Counted from the first letter of the stretch, positions 14,638-21,335 are shown. The stretch is DNA of 28,115 nucleotides from UBA3855 sp964472035 (GCA_964472035.1 CAYYIT010000027.1:1-28115), one strand, 5' to 3'. Notes: a model not told the origin generated them from the letters alone. Numbers and translations are program-made.

Positions 14638-14666
14638 ATTATAGCACACTCCGGCGCAAAAAGCAA
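14638..14666 (-). promoter_or_regulatory. Extended -10 promoter of darA-holB-ricT
   Basis: On the minus strand TTGCTT, 17-bp spacer, TATAAT preceded by TGC. The -35 is weak, as allowed by the extended -10. AAAGGGG precedes the darA start. Confidence 0.7.
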
Positions 14667-14718
14667 ATGTTTTATACGGAAACCTTGCAGAAAAATCGTC
14701 CGACGGGGAGGTATCCTG

Positions 14719-14757
14719 AAAAAAAGGAAACGCCCCATCCGAAGATGGGGTGGTTTC
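14719..14757 (-). terminator. Intrinsic terminator of the dockerin gene
   Basis: On the minus strand GGAAACcACCCCATC / GATGGGGcGTTTCC with a TTCG tetraloop, followed by seven Ts. It is 55 nt past the stop of the dockerin gene. Confidence 0.9.
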
Positions 14758-14811
14758 CTCTGATCGTGTTCATATGACAAACCCTTTCGGGGTTCATCCA
14801 AAGAGAAAGAA

Positions 14812-16128
14812 TTAGTCGGTCACTTCGCCTGTCATGGCAGCCATGTAGTCCTCAAGGGTGCCCTCATAGCCCGTGCCGGCAGCTGCAGCGTACTGCAGAA
14901 CGAATGCAGCGTCAGTTGCATCGAATGCGCCGTCGCCGTTGACATCGGCAGCAGCGGTCTGCTCAGCAGTCCAGCCGGTCTCGCCGCCGGAACCAACTGC
15001 AGCAGCAGCGATCAGGATCTCGGAAGCGTCGGAAGCATCCACTGCGCCGTCGAGGTTCACGTCACCGAGGTTTGCAGCAACAACAGCGGTCTCCAGACCG
15101 GAAATGGTGAAGACGACCTTCACGCTGGAAGCAACGGTGGTATCACCTGCAAGGTCTTCCACGCCGGTGCCTGCCCATTCGTCACGCAGGTAGATTCTGG
15201 TAACGCCGGTTTCAGCCTCGTAATATGCAGTATTGATCGCAGCATCGCTGACAACATAGTCGGTCAGCTGTACGCCGTCGACCCATACCTCGTCAAGTGT
15301 CACAGAGAGGTTCGGGAAGCTGTCCGTTGTGAAATTATCAACGCCGGCAGCAGGGGAAATTGCCACTGCCAGGAACTGTACAGCAGCGGTGCCGCCAGCG
15401 GTCAGATCCCACTGCAGCTCATAGGTGCCGTCGCCGTTGATGGCTGCGGGTGCAGCAAAATCATCCAGACCCCAGCTCTGGTCGCCGCCGAGCTGGCCGA
15501 TGAAGTAGGCATCACCATAGGTGCCGTTGACATACTCGGTATCGGTACCCTCGCCGCCTTCTTCGCCTTCGCCGCCTTCTTCGCCCTCACCGCCTTCGGA
15601 GGTGGTGCCGGTGCCGGATACGGTGAACAGAACCTTGATCTGGGAGGTAACGTCGCAGTCAGTGATGACATTTGCGCCGGTGCCGGTCCAGTCGTCGTTG
15701 AGGTAGATTCTGGTCACGCCGGTAGCGGTCTCGTAGTATGCAGTATTGATGGAAGCGGTGGAAAGATCGGTCAGCTGAACGTCGTCCACCCAGACCTCAT
15801 CAAGAGTAACCTCAAGATTCGGCAGGCTGTCGGTTGTGAAGTTCTCTGCGCCGGTGGGCTCGATCACAACAGTCAGGAACCAGCTGCTGCCGGTGTTGGT
15901 AGCCTCAGCAACGTCCCATGTCAGCTCGTACTGTGCGTCGCCGGTAACGGAAGCAACGCTGACGCCGGCATTCTCGCCGAGTTCCCAGTTGGACTCTGTG
16001 CCGAAGGTGCCGAGCAGGTATGCCTGTCCGAGCTCATCTGCTGCGCTTGTTGTGAATGCCATTCCAGCAAAAGCAGTCATGGAAACGCCGAATGCTGTGA
16101 ATGCTGCAATCATTTTTCTGATGTTCAT
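14812..16128 (-). CDS. Secreted dockerin protein with two copies of an unknown beta-rich domain
   Basis: 438 residues. A signal peptide (about 1-29) is followed by domain copy 1 (30-173), a Gly/Glu linker (174-198), domain copy 2 (199-345) and a type I dockerin (355-420) with two calcium loops, GDVNLDGAVDASD and ADVNGDGAFDATD. Both copies carry NFTTDSxPNLxVTLDEVWVD, INTAYYE, TGVTRIYL and a closing VKVxFTxSG; copy 1 is closest to the protein at 9464. The dockerin should dock it onto a scaffoldin cohesin in a cellulosome-like complex. No glycoside hydrolase domain is visible, so it is likely a binding or structural subunit. A perfect consensus promoter suggests strong expression. Confidence 0.9.
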   Translation of the reverse strand: MNIRKMIAAFTAFGVSMTAFAGMAFTTSAADELGQAYLLGTFGTESNWELGENAGVSVASVTGDAQYELTWDVAEATNTGSSWFLTVVIEPTGAENFTTDSLPNLEVTLDEVWVDDVQLTDLSTASINTAYYETATGVTRIYLNDDWTGTGANVITDCDVTSQIKVLFTVSGTGTTSEGGEGEEGGEGEEGGEGTDTEYVNGTYGDAYFIGQLGGDQSWGLDDFAAPAAINGDGTYELQWDLTAGGTAAVQFLAVAISPAAGVDNFTTDSFPNLSVTLDEVWVDGVQLTDYVVSDAAINTAYYEAETGVTRIYLRDEWAGTGVEDLAGDTTVASSVKVVFTISGLETAVVAANLGDVNLDGAVDASDASEILIAAAAVGSGGETGWTAEQTAAADVNGDGAFDATDAAFVLQYAAAAGTGYEGTLEDYMAAMTGEVTD

Positions 16129-16218
16129 AGATATACACTCCTTTGATTAGAATCGGGTGCATGCCGTCTGCGTTGCAGCATGTCCCATTCGGGAACCGGA
16201 ACGTTCCCTCTACTTTCT

Positions 16219-16247
16219 ATTATATAGAAAAACTTCCTGTTTGTCAA
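16219..16247 (-). promoter_or_regulatory. Perfect consensus sigma-A promoter of the dockerin gene
   Basis: On the minus strand TTGACA, 17-bp spacer, TATAAT, with an A/T-rich upstream stretch. AAAGGAG lies before the ATG at 16128. Confidence 0.88.
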
Positions 16248-16351
16248 GACAAAAAATGAAATAATACACATTTTGGAAACAAAAGCGCGGAGGCCGCGCT
16301 GCCCAGATATGCTTAGGTGGGGTTCTCACCGGATCGTCTGAACGCAATGCC

Positions 16352-16497
16352 CCTCCTGCCTTTTGGCAGGGAGGGGCAAAGCTTTTCCAGCTTTAGAGAC
16401 CGCCGGCGGAGCCGGCTTTGTCTTCTCGCAGATTGCCACAGCTAACGCACGCCCTTCGGGTGCCCCTCCCCTTTGGGGAGGGGGTCAGGGGGTGGGG
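16352..16497 (+). repeat. Structured GC-rich intergenic repeat, copy C
   Basis: It contains a GCCCCTCCTGCC..GGCAGGGAGGGGC hairpin (about 16350-16377), a GCCGGCGGAGCCGGC stem, the 16-bp module CACAGCTAACGCACGC (16437-16452), and CCCCTCCCC-TTT-GGGGAGGGG continuing into G4-A-G5-TCA-G5-T-G4 (16475-16497), a strong G-quadruplex motif. The rest of the 16250-16560 gap shows nothing coding. Confidence 0.75.
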
Positions 16498-16566
16498 CAG
16501 TTTACTGTAGAGGCACAAGAAAAGATAATCTCCTCATTTGGGCACTCCTGAGCAGGCGCGCGCCAC

Positions 16567-16595
16567 TTGACAATTCCGCGGATTTATGGTATGGT
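16567..16595 (+). promoter_or_regulatory. Promoter of the DtxR/MarR-like regulator, with a possible operator
   Basis: A perfect TTGACA, 17-bp spacer, TATGGT preceded by TGG. Overlapping the -10 and start is TATGGTATACATA (16590-16602), an inverted repeat TATG..CATA that could be an autoregulatory site. Confidence 0.65.
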
Positions 16596-16631
16596 ATACA
16601 TAGGGAAAATGAGCAGAAAGGGCGTGGATCA

Positions 16632-17048
16632 ATGGAATTATGTGCAGGACAGTACCGTTATCTGCTGTCGATCTACCGGCTGCAGCGTGAGAAGAAGTCC
16701 ATCCGCTGTGTCGATATTGCCGCCGATCTCGGCGTCACCCGTCCGAGCGTCAGCAAAATGATGAAGTGCATGGTGCGCATGGAGCTGATCGAGCCGGACT
16801 ACTGCGAGGCGGTGCGCCTGACCGAAAACGGGCTTGCCATCGCGGAAAAATACAACGACAACTACGACATGATCTACGCATTTTTCCGGCGGATGCTGCG
16901 GCTTTCTCCGGACGAGGCGAAGGAGCATGCCTTCCTGTTCCTGTCCACCTTTCCGCAGGGAACGGCGCGCAAGCTGTCCGAGGTGATGCAGCGCAGCATC
17001 GAAGCGCGCCGCAAGCAGCGTGCTGCCGAGGAGAACGGACAGGCCTGA
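16632..17048 (+). CDS. DtxR/MarR-like winged-helix transcriptional regulator
   Basis: 138 residues. The N-terminal half fits the DtxR/MntR winged helix: YLLSIYRLQREKKSIRCVDI, then AADLGVTRPSVSKMMKCMVR (recognition helix) and EAVRLTENGLAIAEKY (wing and linker). In DtxR-type repressors the following segment binds Fe2+ or Mn2+; here only some ligand positions look kept (KEHA near residue 97) and others are replaced, so metal sensing is uncertain. AAAGGGCG lies before the ATG. It sits ahead of a FeoB-associated protein, which fits an iron role, but a MITE separates them. The alternative is a MarR-type regulator. Confidence 0.7.
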   Translation: MELCAGQYRYLLSIYRLQREKKSIRCVDIAADLGVTRPSVSKMMKCMVRMELIEPDYCEAVRLTENGLAIAEKYNDNYDMIYAFFRRMLRLSPDEAKEHAFLFLSTFPQGTARKLSEVMQRSIEARRKQRAAEENGQA

Positions 17049-17103
17049 TCACAAATCCAATGCCGTGTATCCCAAGCTGCGGTGCGCGGCGTTCTGTTCA
17101 GTA

Positions 17104-17394
17104 TTAAGGCAATACCGTACAAAGGACAGTGCGTCAGATGTGCAGCAGATTTTTCGTCAGATTGTTTAATGACGCATGCAGGCTTAAATCCGATGCCTGC
17201 ATACCACTCATGCTCAAACAAGATCTGAACTCGCATTCGGGCATACTGCCGTATGTCAAGGAATTTTTGGGCGAGATTAAGCAGGCAGCCCAAATCTTTG
17301 ATTTGGTGCTGATCGCTTATGCATAGCTGACGGAAAAGATGCAAACAGATGACGTGCTGAGCCGTCAGGCGGTCTTTGTGCGGTGTTGCCTTAA
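17104..17394 (-). mobile_element. MITE-like element, copy 2 (291 bp)
   Basis: It starts TTAAGGCAATACCG and ends CGGTGTTGCCTTAA, with the same inverted termini as copy 1 but in the opposite orientation. Its last 70 bp are the exact reverse complement of the first 70 of copy 1. It contains two internal blocks absent from copy 1. A 65-codon open frame at 17129-17326 lies wholly inside and ends within it; it looks incidental. No transposase is present, so the element would need one supplied in trans. Confidence 0.8.
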
Positions 17395-17410
17395 GTTAGC
17401 CATGGCTAAC
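17395..17410. promoter_or_regulatory. Perfect 16-bp palindrome, candidate iron-type operator
   Basis: GTTAGCCATGGCTAAC directly follows the MITE end and precedes the ribosome site (AAAGGAG, 17412-17418) of the FeoB-associated gene. It resembles the inner part of DtxR/IdeR boxes (GTTAGCCTAAC-type). It could also be a post-transcriptional hairpin. Confidence 0.5.
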
Positions 17411-17428
17411 GAAAGGAGTGTATGAGGA

Positions 17429-17671
17429 ATGATGGAATATCTGCCGACGATACTGGTGGGAGGGATCCTGCTGGTGGTGGTGGTGCTGATCGTGCGGTAT
17501 CTGGCAAAGCAGGTCAGGGGCGGTCACGGCATCTGCTGCGGCGACTGCAAGAGCTGCGGACATTGCAGTGCCCTGCAGGAGGCGCAGGAACACGCACAGG
17601 AGAAGCCCTCCGGCTGCAGCGGCAACTGCGCAGGGTGCAGGGGGAATTGCAGCGGATGCGCGCATGAATGA
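17429..17671 (+). CDS. FeoB-associated Cys-rich membrane protein
   Basis: 80 residues. One N-terminal membrane helix (about 7-24) is followed by a short basic stretch and a cysteine-rich tail: ICCGDCKSCGHCS and SGCSGNCAGCRGNCSGC, 11 cysteines in all. This is the pattern of the FeoB-associated family, normally encoded right after feoB, the Fe2+ importer. Its job is not settled; metal binding at the membrane is likely. No feoA or feoB is in this window, so the gene is separated from its usual partner. The start at 17429 has AAAGGAG 10 nt upstream; an ATG at 17422 is in another frame. Confidence 0.82.
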   Translation: MMEYLPTILVGGILLVVVVLIVRYLAKQVRGGHGICCGDCKSCGHCSALQEAQEHAQEKPSGCSGNCAGCRGNCSGCAHE

Positions 17672-17672
17672 C

Positions 17673-17708
17673 AAAAAACCACCGGATTTCACGAAATCCG
17701 GTGGTTTT
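17673..17708. terminator. Bidirectional intrinsic terminator
   Basis: AAAACCACCGGATTT / AAATCCGGTGGTTTT with a CACG loop has A-tracts and T-tracts on both sides. It serves the Cys-rich gene (plus) and coaX (minus), whose ends converge here. Confidence 0.92.
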
Positions 17709-17711
17709 GCG

Positions 17712-18476
17712 TTATCTGTTCTTCTGGTAGATCAGCATCAGTCCCTTGAGCAGCAGGTCGTCGTCAAGGATGATATCGCGTCTGCACAGGGGCACGACAA
17801 CGGAGGACAGGCCGCCGGTCGCGATGACGGTGCAGGGCTCGCCGAGCTCCTCCTCGATGAGGCCGATCATGCCGTCAAGTGCGCAGGCGTTGGAGTACAT
17901 CATGCCGCTTTTCATGCAGTCGATGGTGTTGCGGCCGATCACGCGCTTCGGCTTTTCGAAGCCGATCTTCGGCAGCTGCGCGGTGCGGCTGACGAGGGCG
18001 TCGGTCGCGACGGCCATGCCGGTGAGGATGGTGCCGCCGATATAGTTCTTGTTCCCGTCGATGACGGAGAGCGTGGTGGCGGTGCCCATATCGATGATGA
18101 TCTGCGGAACGGGGTACTCATGCGTTCCGGCAACGGCATCCACGACGAGGTCGCTGCCGAGCTGTGCGGGATTGTCGATGAGGATGCTCAGACCCGTCTT
18201 GATGCCGGGGCCGACCACCATGACGCTTGCGCCGGTGTACTTCTCCACGGCGCGGCGGAGCGTTCCAGTCACGGACGGCACCACGGACGAAATGATCGCC
18301 TCGGTGATATCGGACGGGCTGATTTTATGCATATCGAGTGCCATATGGATGGCACTGGCGTATTCGAGATCGGTCGCGTTGTGCTTGGTCGATGTGCGCT
18401 CGCGGAACAGAATGCCGCTGTCGTCGAAGCAGCCGAGCACAATATTGGTATTGCCCACATCTATTGCAAGAATCAT
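17712..18476 (-). CDS. coaX: Type III pantothenate kinase
   Basis: 254 residues of the CoaX/BAF family, which phosphorylates pantothenate in the first step of CoA synthesis. Seen are the N-terminal phosphate motif MILAIDVGNTN, the DLVVDAVAG region and the second phosphate/adenosine segments IIIDMGTATTLSVID, GGTILTGMAVATDAL and CTVIATGGLS. Length is normal. GGGAGG precedes the ATG. The gene is monocistronic, from its own promoter to the shared terminator. Confidence 0.96.
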   Translation of the reverse strand: MILAIDVGNTNIVLGCFDDSGILFRERTSTKHNATDLEYASAIHMALDMHKISPSDITEAIISSVVPSVTGTLRRAVEKYTGASVMVVGPGIKTGLSILIDNPAQLGSDLVVDAVAGTHEYPVPQIIIDMGTATTLSVIDGNKNYIGGTILTGMAVATDALVSRTAQLPKIGFEKPKRVIGRNTIDCMKSGMMYSNACALDGMIGLIEEELGEPCTVIATGGLSSVVVPLCRRDIILDDDLLLKGLMLIYQKNR

Positions 18477-18526
18477 TGAGAAAACCTCCCGATGGGTGAT
18501 TTCCGGACAAGCTCCGGATCATTTCT

Positions 18527-18555
18527 ATTATACCACAAAGCCGCCGGAAATGCAA
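18527..18555 (-). promoter_or_regulatory. Promoter of coaX
   Basis: On the minus strand TTGCAT, 17-bp spacer, TATAAT preceded by TGG. The leader has a small TCCGG/CCGGA hairpin. Confidence 0.78.
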
Positions 18556-18559
18556 GGAA

Positions 18560-18582
18560 TTTTCGCCGTATCGCGCTTCTTC
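18560..18582. repeat. Direct repeat, left copy, flanking the small-gene islet
   Basis: TTTTCGCCGTATCGCGCTTC plus three more bases; the right copy at 19995-20017 is in the same orientation with one mismatch in 23. The pair brackets five small lower-GC genes. Confidence 0.6.
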
Positions 18583-18634
18583 GGGAATATAATTCATGAG
18601 GTTCTTGAAGAATGCACGGGTTGCACAAAAAGCA

Positions 18635-18663
18635 TTGACAAATGCGTCTCGACATGGTATAAT
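18635..18663 (+). promoter_or_regulatory. Perfect consensus promoter of the small-gene islet
   Basis: TTGACA, 17-bp spacer, TATAAT preceded by TGG. The five genes downstream run to the terminator at 19971 without another clear promoter. Confidence 0.88.
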
Positions 18664-18690
18664 GTGCATATATCTTAATGGGAGAGGAGC

Positions 18691-18915
18691 GTGACGGATT
18701 TGGCTGGAAAAGTATGTCCCGAGTGCGGTAAACTGACCTTTTTTGAGACTGCCAGCGGCAGAAAATGCTCGAAGTGCGGTCATACGATGACAGTGCCTCC
18801 GAATGGCGGCCTTGGCGGAAAGGGAAGAAAATGCAGTAATTGCGGCGAATTTAAGGTGTTCAATAACAAATGCAGCGGCTGCGGAGCGACCTATCGTTCC
18901 GGAAAGGATGCATAG
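18691..18915 (+). CDS. Small double zinc-ribbon protein
   Basis: 74 residues with four CxxC knuckles in two pairs: CPECG..CSKCG and CSNCG..CSGCG, each pair expected to hold one zinc. A Gly-rich stretch (PPNGGLGGKGRK) joins the ribbons. There is no catalytic domain; such ribbons bind nucleic acid or protein. The GTG at 18691 lies 6 nt after GGGAG; a TTG at 18700 with GAGGAG upstream is the alternative. It is the first gene of the islet operon. Confidence 0.75.
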   Translation: MTDLAGKVCPECGKLTFFETASGRKCSKCGHTMTVPPNGGLGGKGRKCSNCGEFKVFNNKCSGCGATYRSGKDA

Positions 18916-18933
18916 CGGTGGGGGAGGATCCGA

Positions 18934-19137
18934 ATGATCTATGAATCGAAATGTCTGCAATGTCCGTATCAGCTGGGGCTGATCAAGTGCATGAAGGATC
19001 CGTGCTCGGCATGTCTTGCAAGCAGACGCGCATCCCACCCGTTCCCTGTGCCGGTGCAGAAGTCCGATAACGGGCGATGTCCGTACTGCGGCGGAAGACT
19101 TCCGGCAAATGGCAGATGCATGAAATGCAAAACATAG
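18934..19137 (+). CDS. Small Cys-rich protein, putative zinc-binding
   Basis: 67 residues with nine cysteines: an N-terminal set (CLQCPYQLGLIKCMKDPCSAC) and a C-terminal zinc ribbon (CPYCGGRLPANGRCMKC). The second half mirrors the first gene of the operon. GGGGAGGA lies before the ATG, 18 nt after the previous stop. Function unknown; likely zinc-stabilised. Confidence 0.72.
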   Translation: MIYESKCLQCPYQLGLIKCMKDPCSACLASRRASHPFPVPVQKSDNGRCPYCGGRLPANGRCMKCKT

Positions 19138-19153
19138 TAAAGGTGTAGTGAAA

Positions 19154-19375
19154 ATGGGATTTACAGAATATTTAGGCGGTTGCTTTGGACGCTTGAAGGC
19201 TAAGGCTGAAGATATGAATGCAAAGCTGAACGTCTACATGGCGGAGTATGAATGCCTGGATAATACCTCGTTGAAAGATGAGTATCAGTTAGTAAAGGCG
19301 CGGAGCACAGAGGAGGAGCGACTTCGTTGTGAAGCAATTAAGCGTATCCTGAGGCAAAGAGGTGTCATTGAGTAG
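19154..19375 (+). CDS. Small helical protein, paralogue of the next gene
   Basis: 73 residues. The N-terminus MGFTEYLGGCFGRLKAKAED and the C-terminal motif (AIKRILRQRGVIE) align with the next protein's MGFLDKLIDFADRFKTAAAE and IRNILMERG. A Leu-x3-Tyr then Arg-rich helix before the RG end recalls small SHOCT-like C-terminal domains, but I do not recognise the family. AAAGGTG precedes the ATG; a GTG two codons earlier is possible. Codons are more A/T-rich than in the housekeeping genes around. Confidence 0.65.
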   Translation: MGFTEYLGGCFGRLKAKAEDMNAKLNVYMAEYECLDNTSLKDEYQLVKARSTEEERLRCEAIKRILRQRGVIE

Positions 19376-19403
19376 AGCTTTTGTATGACTGGAGGCGTAA
19401 GCA

Positions 19404-19694
19404 GTGGGATTTTTGGATAAACTGATCGATTTTGCGGATCGCTTCAAAACAGCTGCGGCTGAAGGTTACGAGAAGCAGTACGATCGTATTCAGCACGAAA
19501 ATGAGCGTAACGAAAGAGAGTCATATCGCACTGAGAACAGATACCGTATCCTTACTGACAAGCAGCTGTTTGAAAAACTGTATTCGGGAACGATTTCCTA
19601 TGCGGATCGGAATATCATCAGAAATATTCTCATGGAGCGCGGCTATGATGAAAATGAGGATGGGGTATTCCTGAAGGAGAGTGAATCGCTATGA
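19404..19694 (+). CDS. Small helical protein, second paralogue
   Basis: 96 residues, highly charged (many Glu/Arg/Asn) in the middle (residues about 20-45), likely a long helix. It shares its first 20 residues in pattern (MGF, L7, R13, K15) and its C-terminal IRNILMERG motif with the previous protein; the middle is an insertion relative to it. GTG start, GGAGGCG upstream. Its stop overlaps the next start by 4 nt. Confidence 0.68.
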   Translation: MGFLDKLIDFADRFKTAAAEGYEKQYDRIQHENERNERESYRTENRYRILTDKQLFEKLYSGTISYADRNIIRNILMERGYDENEDGVFLKESESL

Positions 19695-19969
19695 CACCGG
19701 AGGAAATGAAGAAGAAACTTATCACAATCAGGCGAATGATAGCGACAGCAGAAACCTATCTGACAAAAGCAGATCGGGAGTATGCCTATTTCAAGAACAA
19801 GCAGTTCGGTGATGAAAATCTGCATTATCTGAATTCGCAGAATTATTATCGGATGGTGAGGGACAAGCTGGATTATGCCGCGCGGATGATTGAGGAATAC
19901 CAGGTGAATGATCCGTTCATTCTGGCACGTTATGCCGAAGTGGAACAAAAACTGCAAAAAAACAGATAG
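19691..19969 (+). CDS. Small helical protein ending the islet operon
   Basis: 92 residues, all helix by pattern (MTPEEMKKKLITIRRMIATA; then EYAYFKNKQFGDENLHYLNS; then MVRDKLDYAARMIEEYQVND). It looks like a helical hairpin of two amphipathic helices. No cysteines, membrane segment or known motif. It is translationally coupled to the previous gene (ATGA overlap) and followed at once by a strong terminator. Confidence 0.68.
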   Translation: MTPEEMKKKLITIRRMIATAETYLTKADREYAYFKNKQFGDENLHYLNSQNYYRMVRDKLDYAARMIEEYQVNDPFILARYAEVEQKLQKNR

Positions 19970-19970
19970 A

Positions 19971-19998
19971 GGTTCTGCCTTTTGGCAGAACCTTTTTT
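19971..19998 (+). terminator. Intrinsic terminator of the islet operon
   Basis: GGTTCTGCC / GGCAGAACC with a TTTT loop and six Ts. The T-run leads straight into the right direct repeat. Confidence 0.93.
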
Positions 19999-20017
19999 CG
20001 CCGTATCGCGCTTCATC
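19995..20017. repeat. Direct repeat, right copy, flanking the small-gene islet
   Basis: TTTTCGCCGTATCGCGCTTC is identical over 20 bp to 18560-18579, 22 of 23 overall. Confidence 0.6.
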
Positions 20018-20290
20018 AGTAATCCCAAAAATACAGCAGCAAAACAGCAAGGTCTTTCCACAGGGAATATGCCGCAGCTGCGCCGCTTTCCGTATCTTTC
20101 AACAAGCATCACGCACGAAACTGCGCAGGGAAAATGCAGGATGACCGCATCGAAAACGCAACGAAATCGCAACAGTATAAGAAGGATAAGAAGGAAAAAA
20201 AGGAAAAGAATGTAAGAAGTGTGTGTGTGCGCACACACACGCAGCAGCAATTTTTGCAATTTTGTCAGGCAGCGCGCTGCGCGCTCCTGC
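20018..20290. other. Non-coding gap with a purine tract and alternating palindrome
   Basis: No gene is credible here. It holds a nearly pure purine tract on the plus strand (about 20177-20219, AAGAAGGATAAGAAGG type). A perfect 20-bp alternating pyrimidine-purine palindrome follows, GTGTGTGTGCGCACACACAC (20221-20240), then a GCAGCGCGCTGC palindrome near 20269. Alternating GT/CG sequence favours Z-DNA or a cruciform. It lies between the converging ends of the islet operon and the fumarase gene. Confidence 0.7.
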
Positions 20291-20320
20291 AAAAAACAGC
20301 GCCCGGCAGAAGCCGGACGC
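20291..20320 (-). terminator. Intrinsic terminator of the fumarase alpha gene
   Basis: On the minus strand GCGTCCGGC-TTCT-GCCGGGCGC, then TG and six Ts. One pair is a G-U only on this strand, which fixes the orientation. Confidence 0.85.
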
Positions 20321-20327
20321 TTTGCAA

Positions 20328-21170
20328 TTACAGCACCATCTCCGCGTGGCGTGTCACATGGCAGCCGACATTGACGGAGACGGGGAGGCCTGCGATATGG
20401 GTCGGGCCTTCCTCGATATTCACGCACAGCGCAGTGACCGTGCCGCCGAAGCCCTGCGGGCCGATGCCGAGCTTGTTGATCGAATCGAGCATCTCCTGCT
20501 CGAGCTTTGCATAGAGCGGCTTGGGATTGCGCACCGCAGCGTCGCGGCAGAGCGCCTTCTTCGCAAGGAACGCGCATTCCTCGAAGTTGCCGCCGATTCC
20601 CACACCCACCACGATCGGGGGACAGGGATTGCTGCCGGCCTTCGCAATGCAGTCCGTAACGTACTGCACGATATCCGCATGGCTTGCCGCCGGCGTCATC
20701 ATTTTCAGGCAGGACATGTTCTCGCTGCCGAAGCCCTTCGGGCAGACCGTGATCTTCACGCTGTCGCCCTCGACCAGCTCCAGATGCAGCACTGCCGGTG
20801 TGTTGTCGCCGGTGTTCACGCGCTCGAGGGGATCGCCCACAACGGAGCAGCGCAGGAAGCCTTCGGTATAGCCCTTGGCTACGCCCTTGTTCACGGCGTC
20901 ACGCAGCGTGCCGCCCTCGATATGGACATCCTGTCCGAGTTCGATAAAGACCACCGCCATGCCGGTATCCTGACAGATGGGGAAGTCCTCCTCCCTTGCC
21001 GCCTGCAGGTTTGCGATCAGGTCATCAAAGACCGCCTTGCCGACGGGGGACTGTTCCTGCGCAGCGCATTCGGAGATCTTTTCTTCGAGATGGGACGGCA
21101 GGATCTTATTGGCACGGATGCAAAGCTGTGCAACGGCATCCGTAATTTCCTGTGCAGTAATGGTTCTCAT
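20328..21170 (-). CDS. Class I fumarate hydratase (Fe-S) alpha subunit
   Basis: 280 residues of the tartrate/fumarate Fe-S hydro-lyase alpha family, which with a beta subunit interconverts fumarate and malate at a [4Fe-4S] cluster. Cluster-region cysteines appear in FPICQDTGM, CPKGFGSENMSCLKMM and NPCPPIVVGVGIGG. Family segments such as RNPKPLYAKLEQEML and GIGPQGFGGTVTAL are present. Length is normal for a two-subunit enzyme. The beta gene normally follows directly, but here a terminator follows and no beta is in the window. AAAAAGGAG precedes the ATG. L-tartrate dehydratase is an alternative activity. Confidence 0.92.
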   Translation of the reverse strand: MRTITAQEITDAVAQLCIRANKILPSHLEEKISECAAQEQSPVGKAVFDDLIANLQAAREEDFPICQDTGMAVVFIELGQDVHIEGGTLRDAVNKGVAKGYTEGFLRCSVVGDPLERVNTGDNTPAVLHLELVEGDSVKITVCPKGFGSENMSCLKMMTPAASHADIVQYVTDCIAKAGSNPCPPIVVGVGIGGNFEECAFLAKKALCRDAAVRNPKPLYAKLEQEMLDSINKLGIGPQGFGGTVTALCVNIEEGPTHIAGLPVSVNVGCHVTRHAEMVL

Positions 21171-21251
21171 GGCATTTCGCTCCTTTTTGGAATCATACGC
21201 CGCCTGTGGCGGCGTCAGCTTGTCGATAAAGTATCATTTCGCTTACATTTG

Positions 21252-21335
21252 CCCCACCCCCAACCCCTCCCCAAAGGGGAGGGGCGAAGAAGTAGGGTGC
21301 TGCCGCACCCTACCCCGCCCTCCTGCGGAGTGCTT
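21252..21335 (-). repeat. Structured GC-rich intergenic repeat, copy D
   Basis: On the minus strand GTAGGGTGC-GGCA-GCACCCTAC (21292-21313) is hairpin 2 of the family, with the same GGCA loop as copy A. A CTCC-GCA-GGAG hairpin replaces hairpin 1. On the plus strand CCCCACCCCCAACCCCTCCCC (21252-21272, written here for position only) gives a minus-strand G-quadruplex motif of four G-tracts of 4-5. It lies between the fumarase gene and the amidohydrolase. Confidence 0.75.

Noticed and set aside
17129..17326. A 65-codon open frame inside MITE copy 2
   Set aside because: Lies within a non-autonomous repeat, is broken in copy 1, and has no ribosome site or recognisable motif.
18934..19137. Metallothionein or toxin identity for the Cys-rich protein
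   Set aside because: The spacing fits zinc ribbons better, and there is no supporting context.
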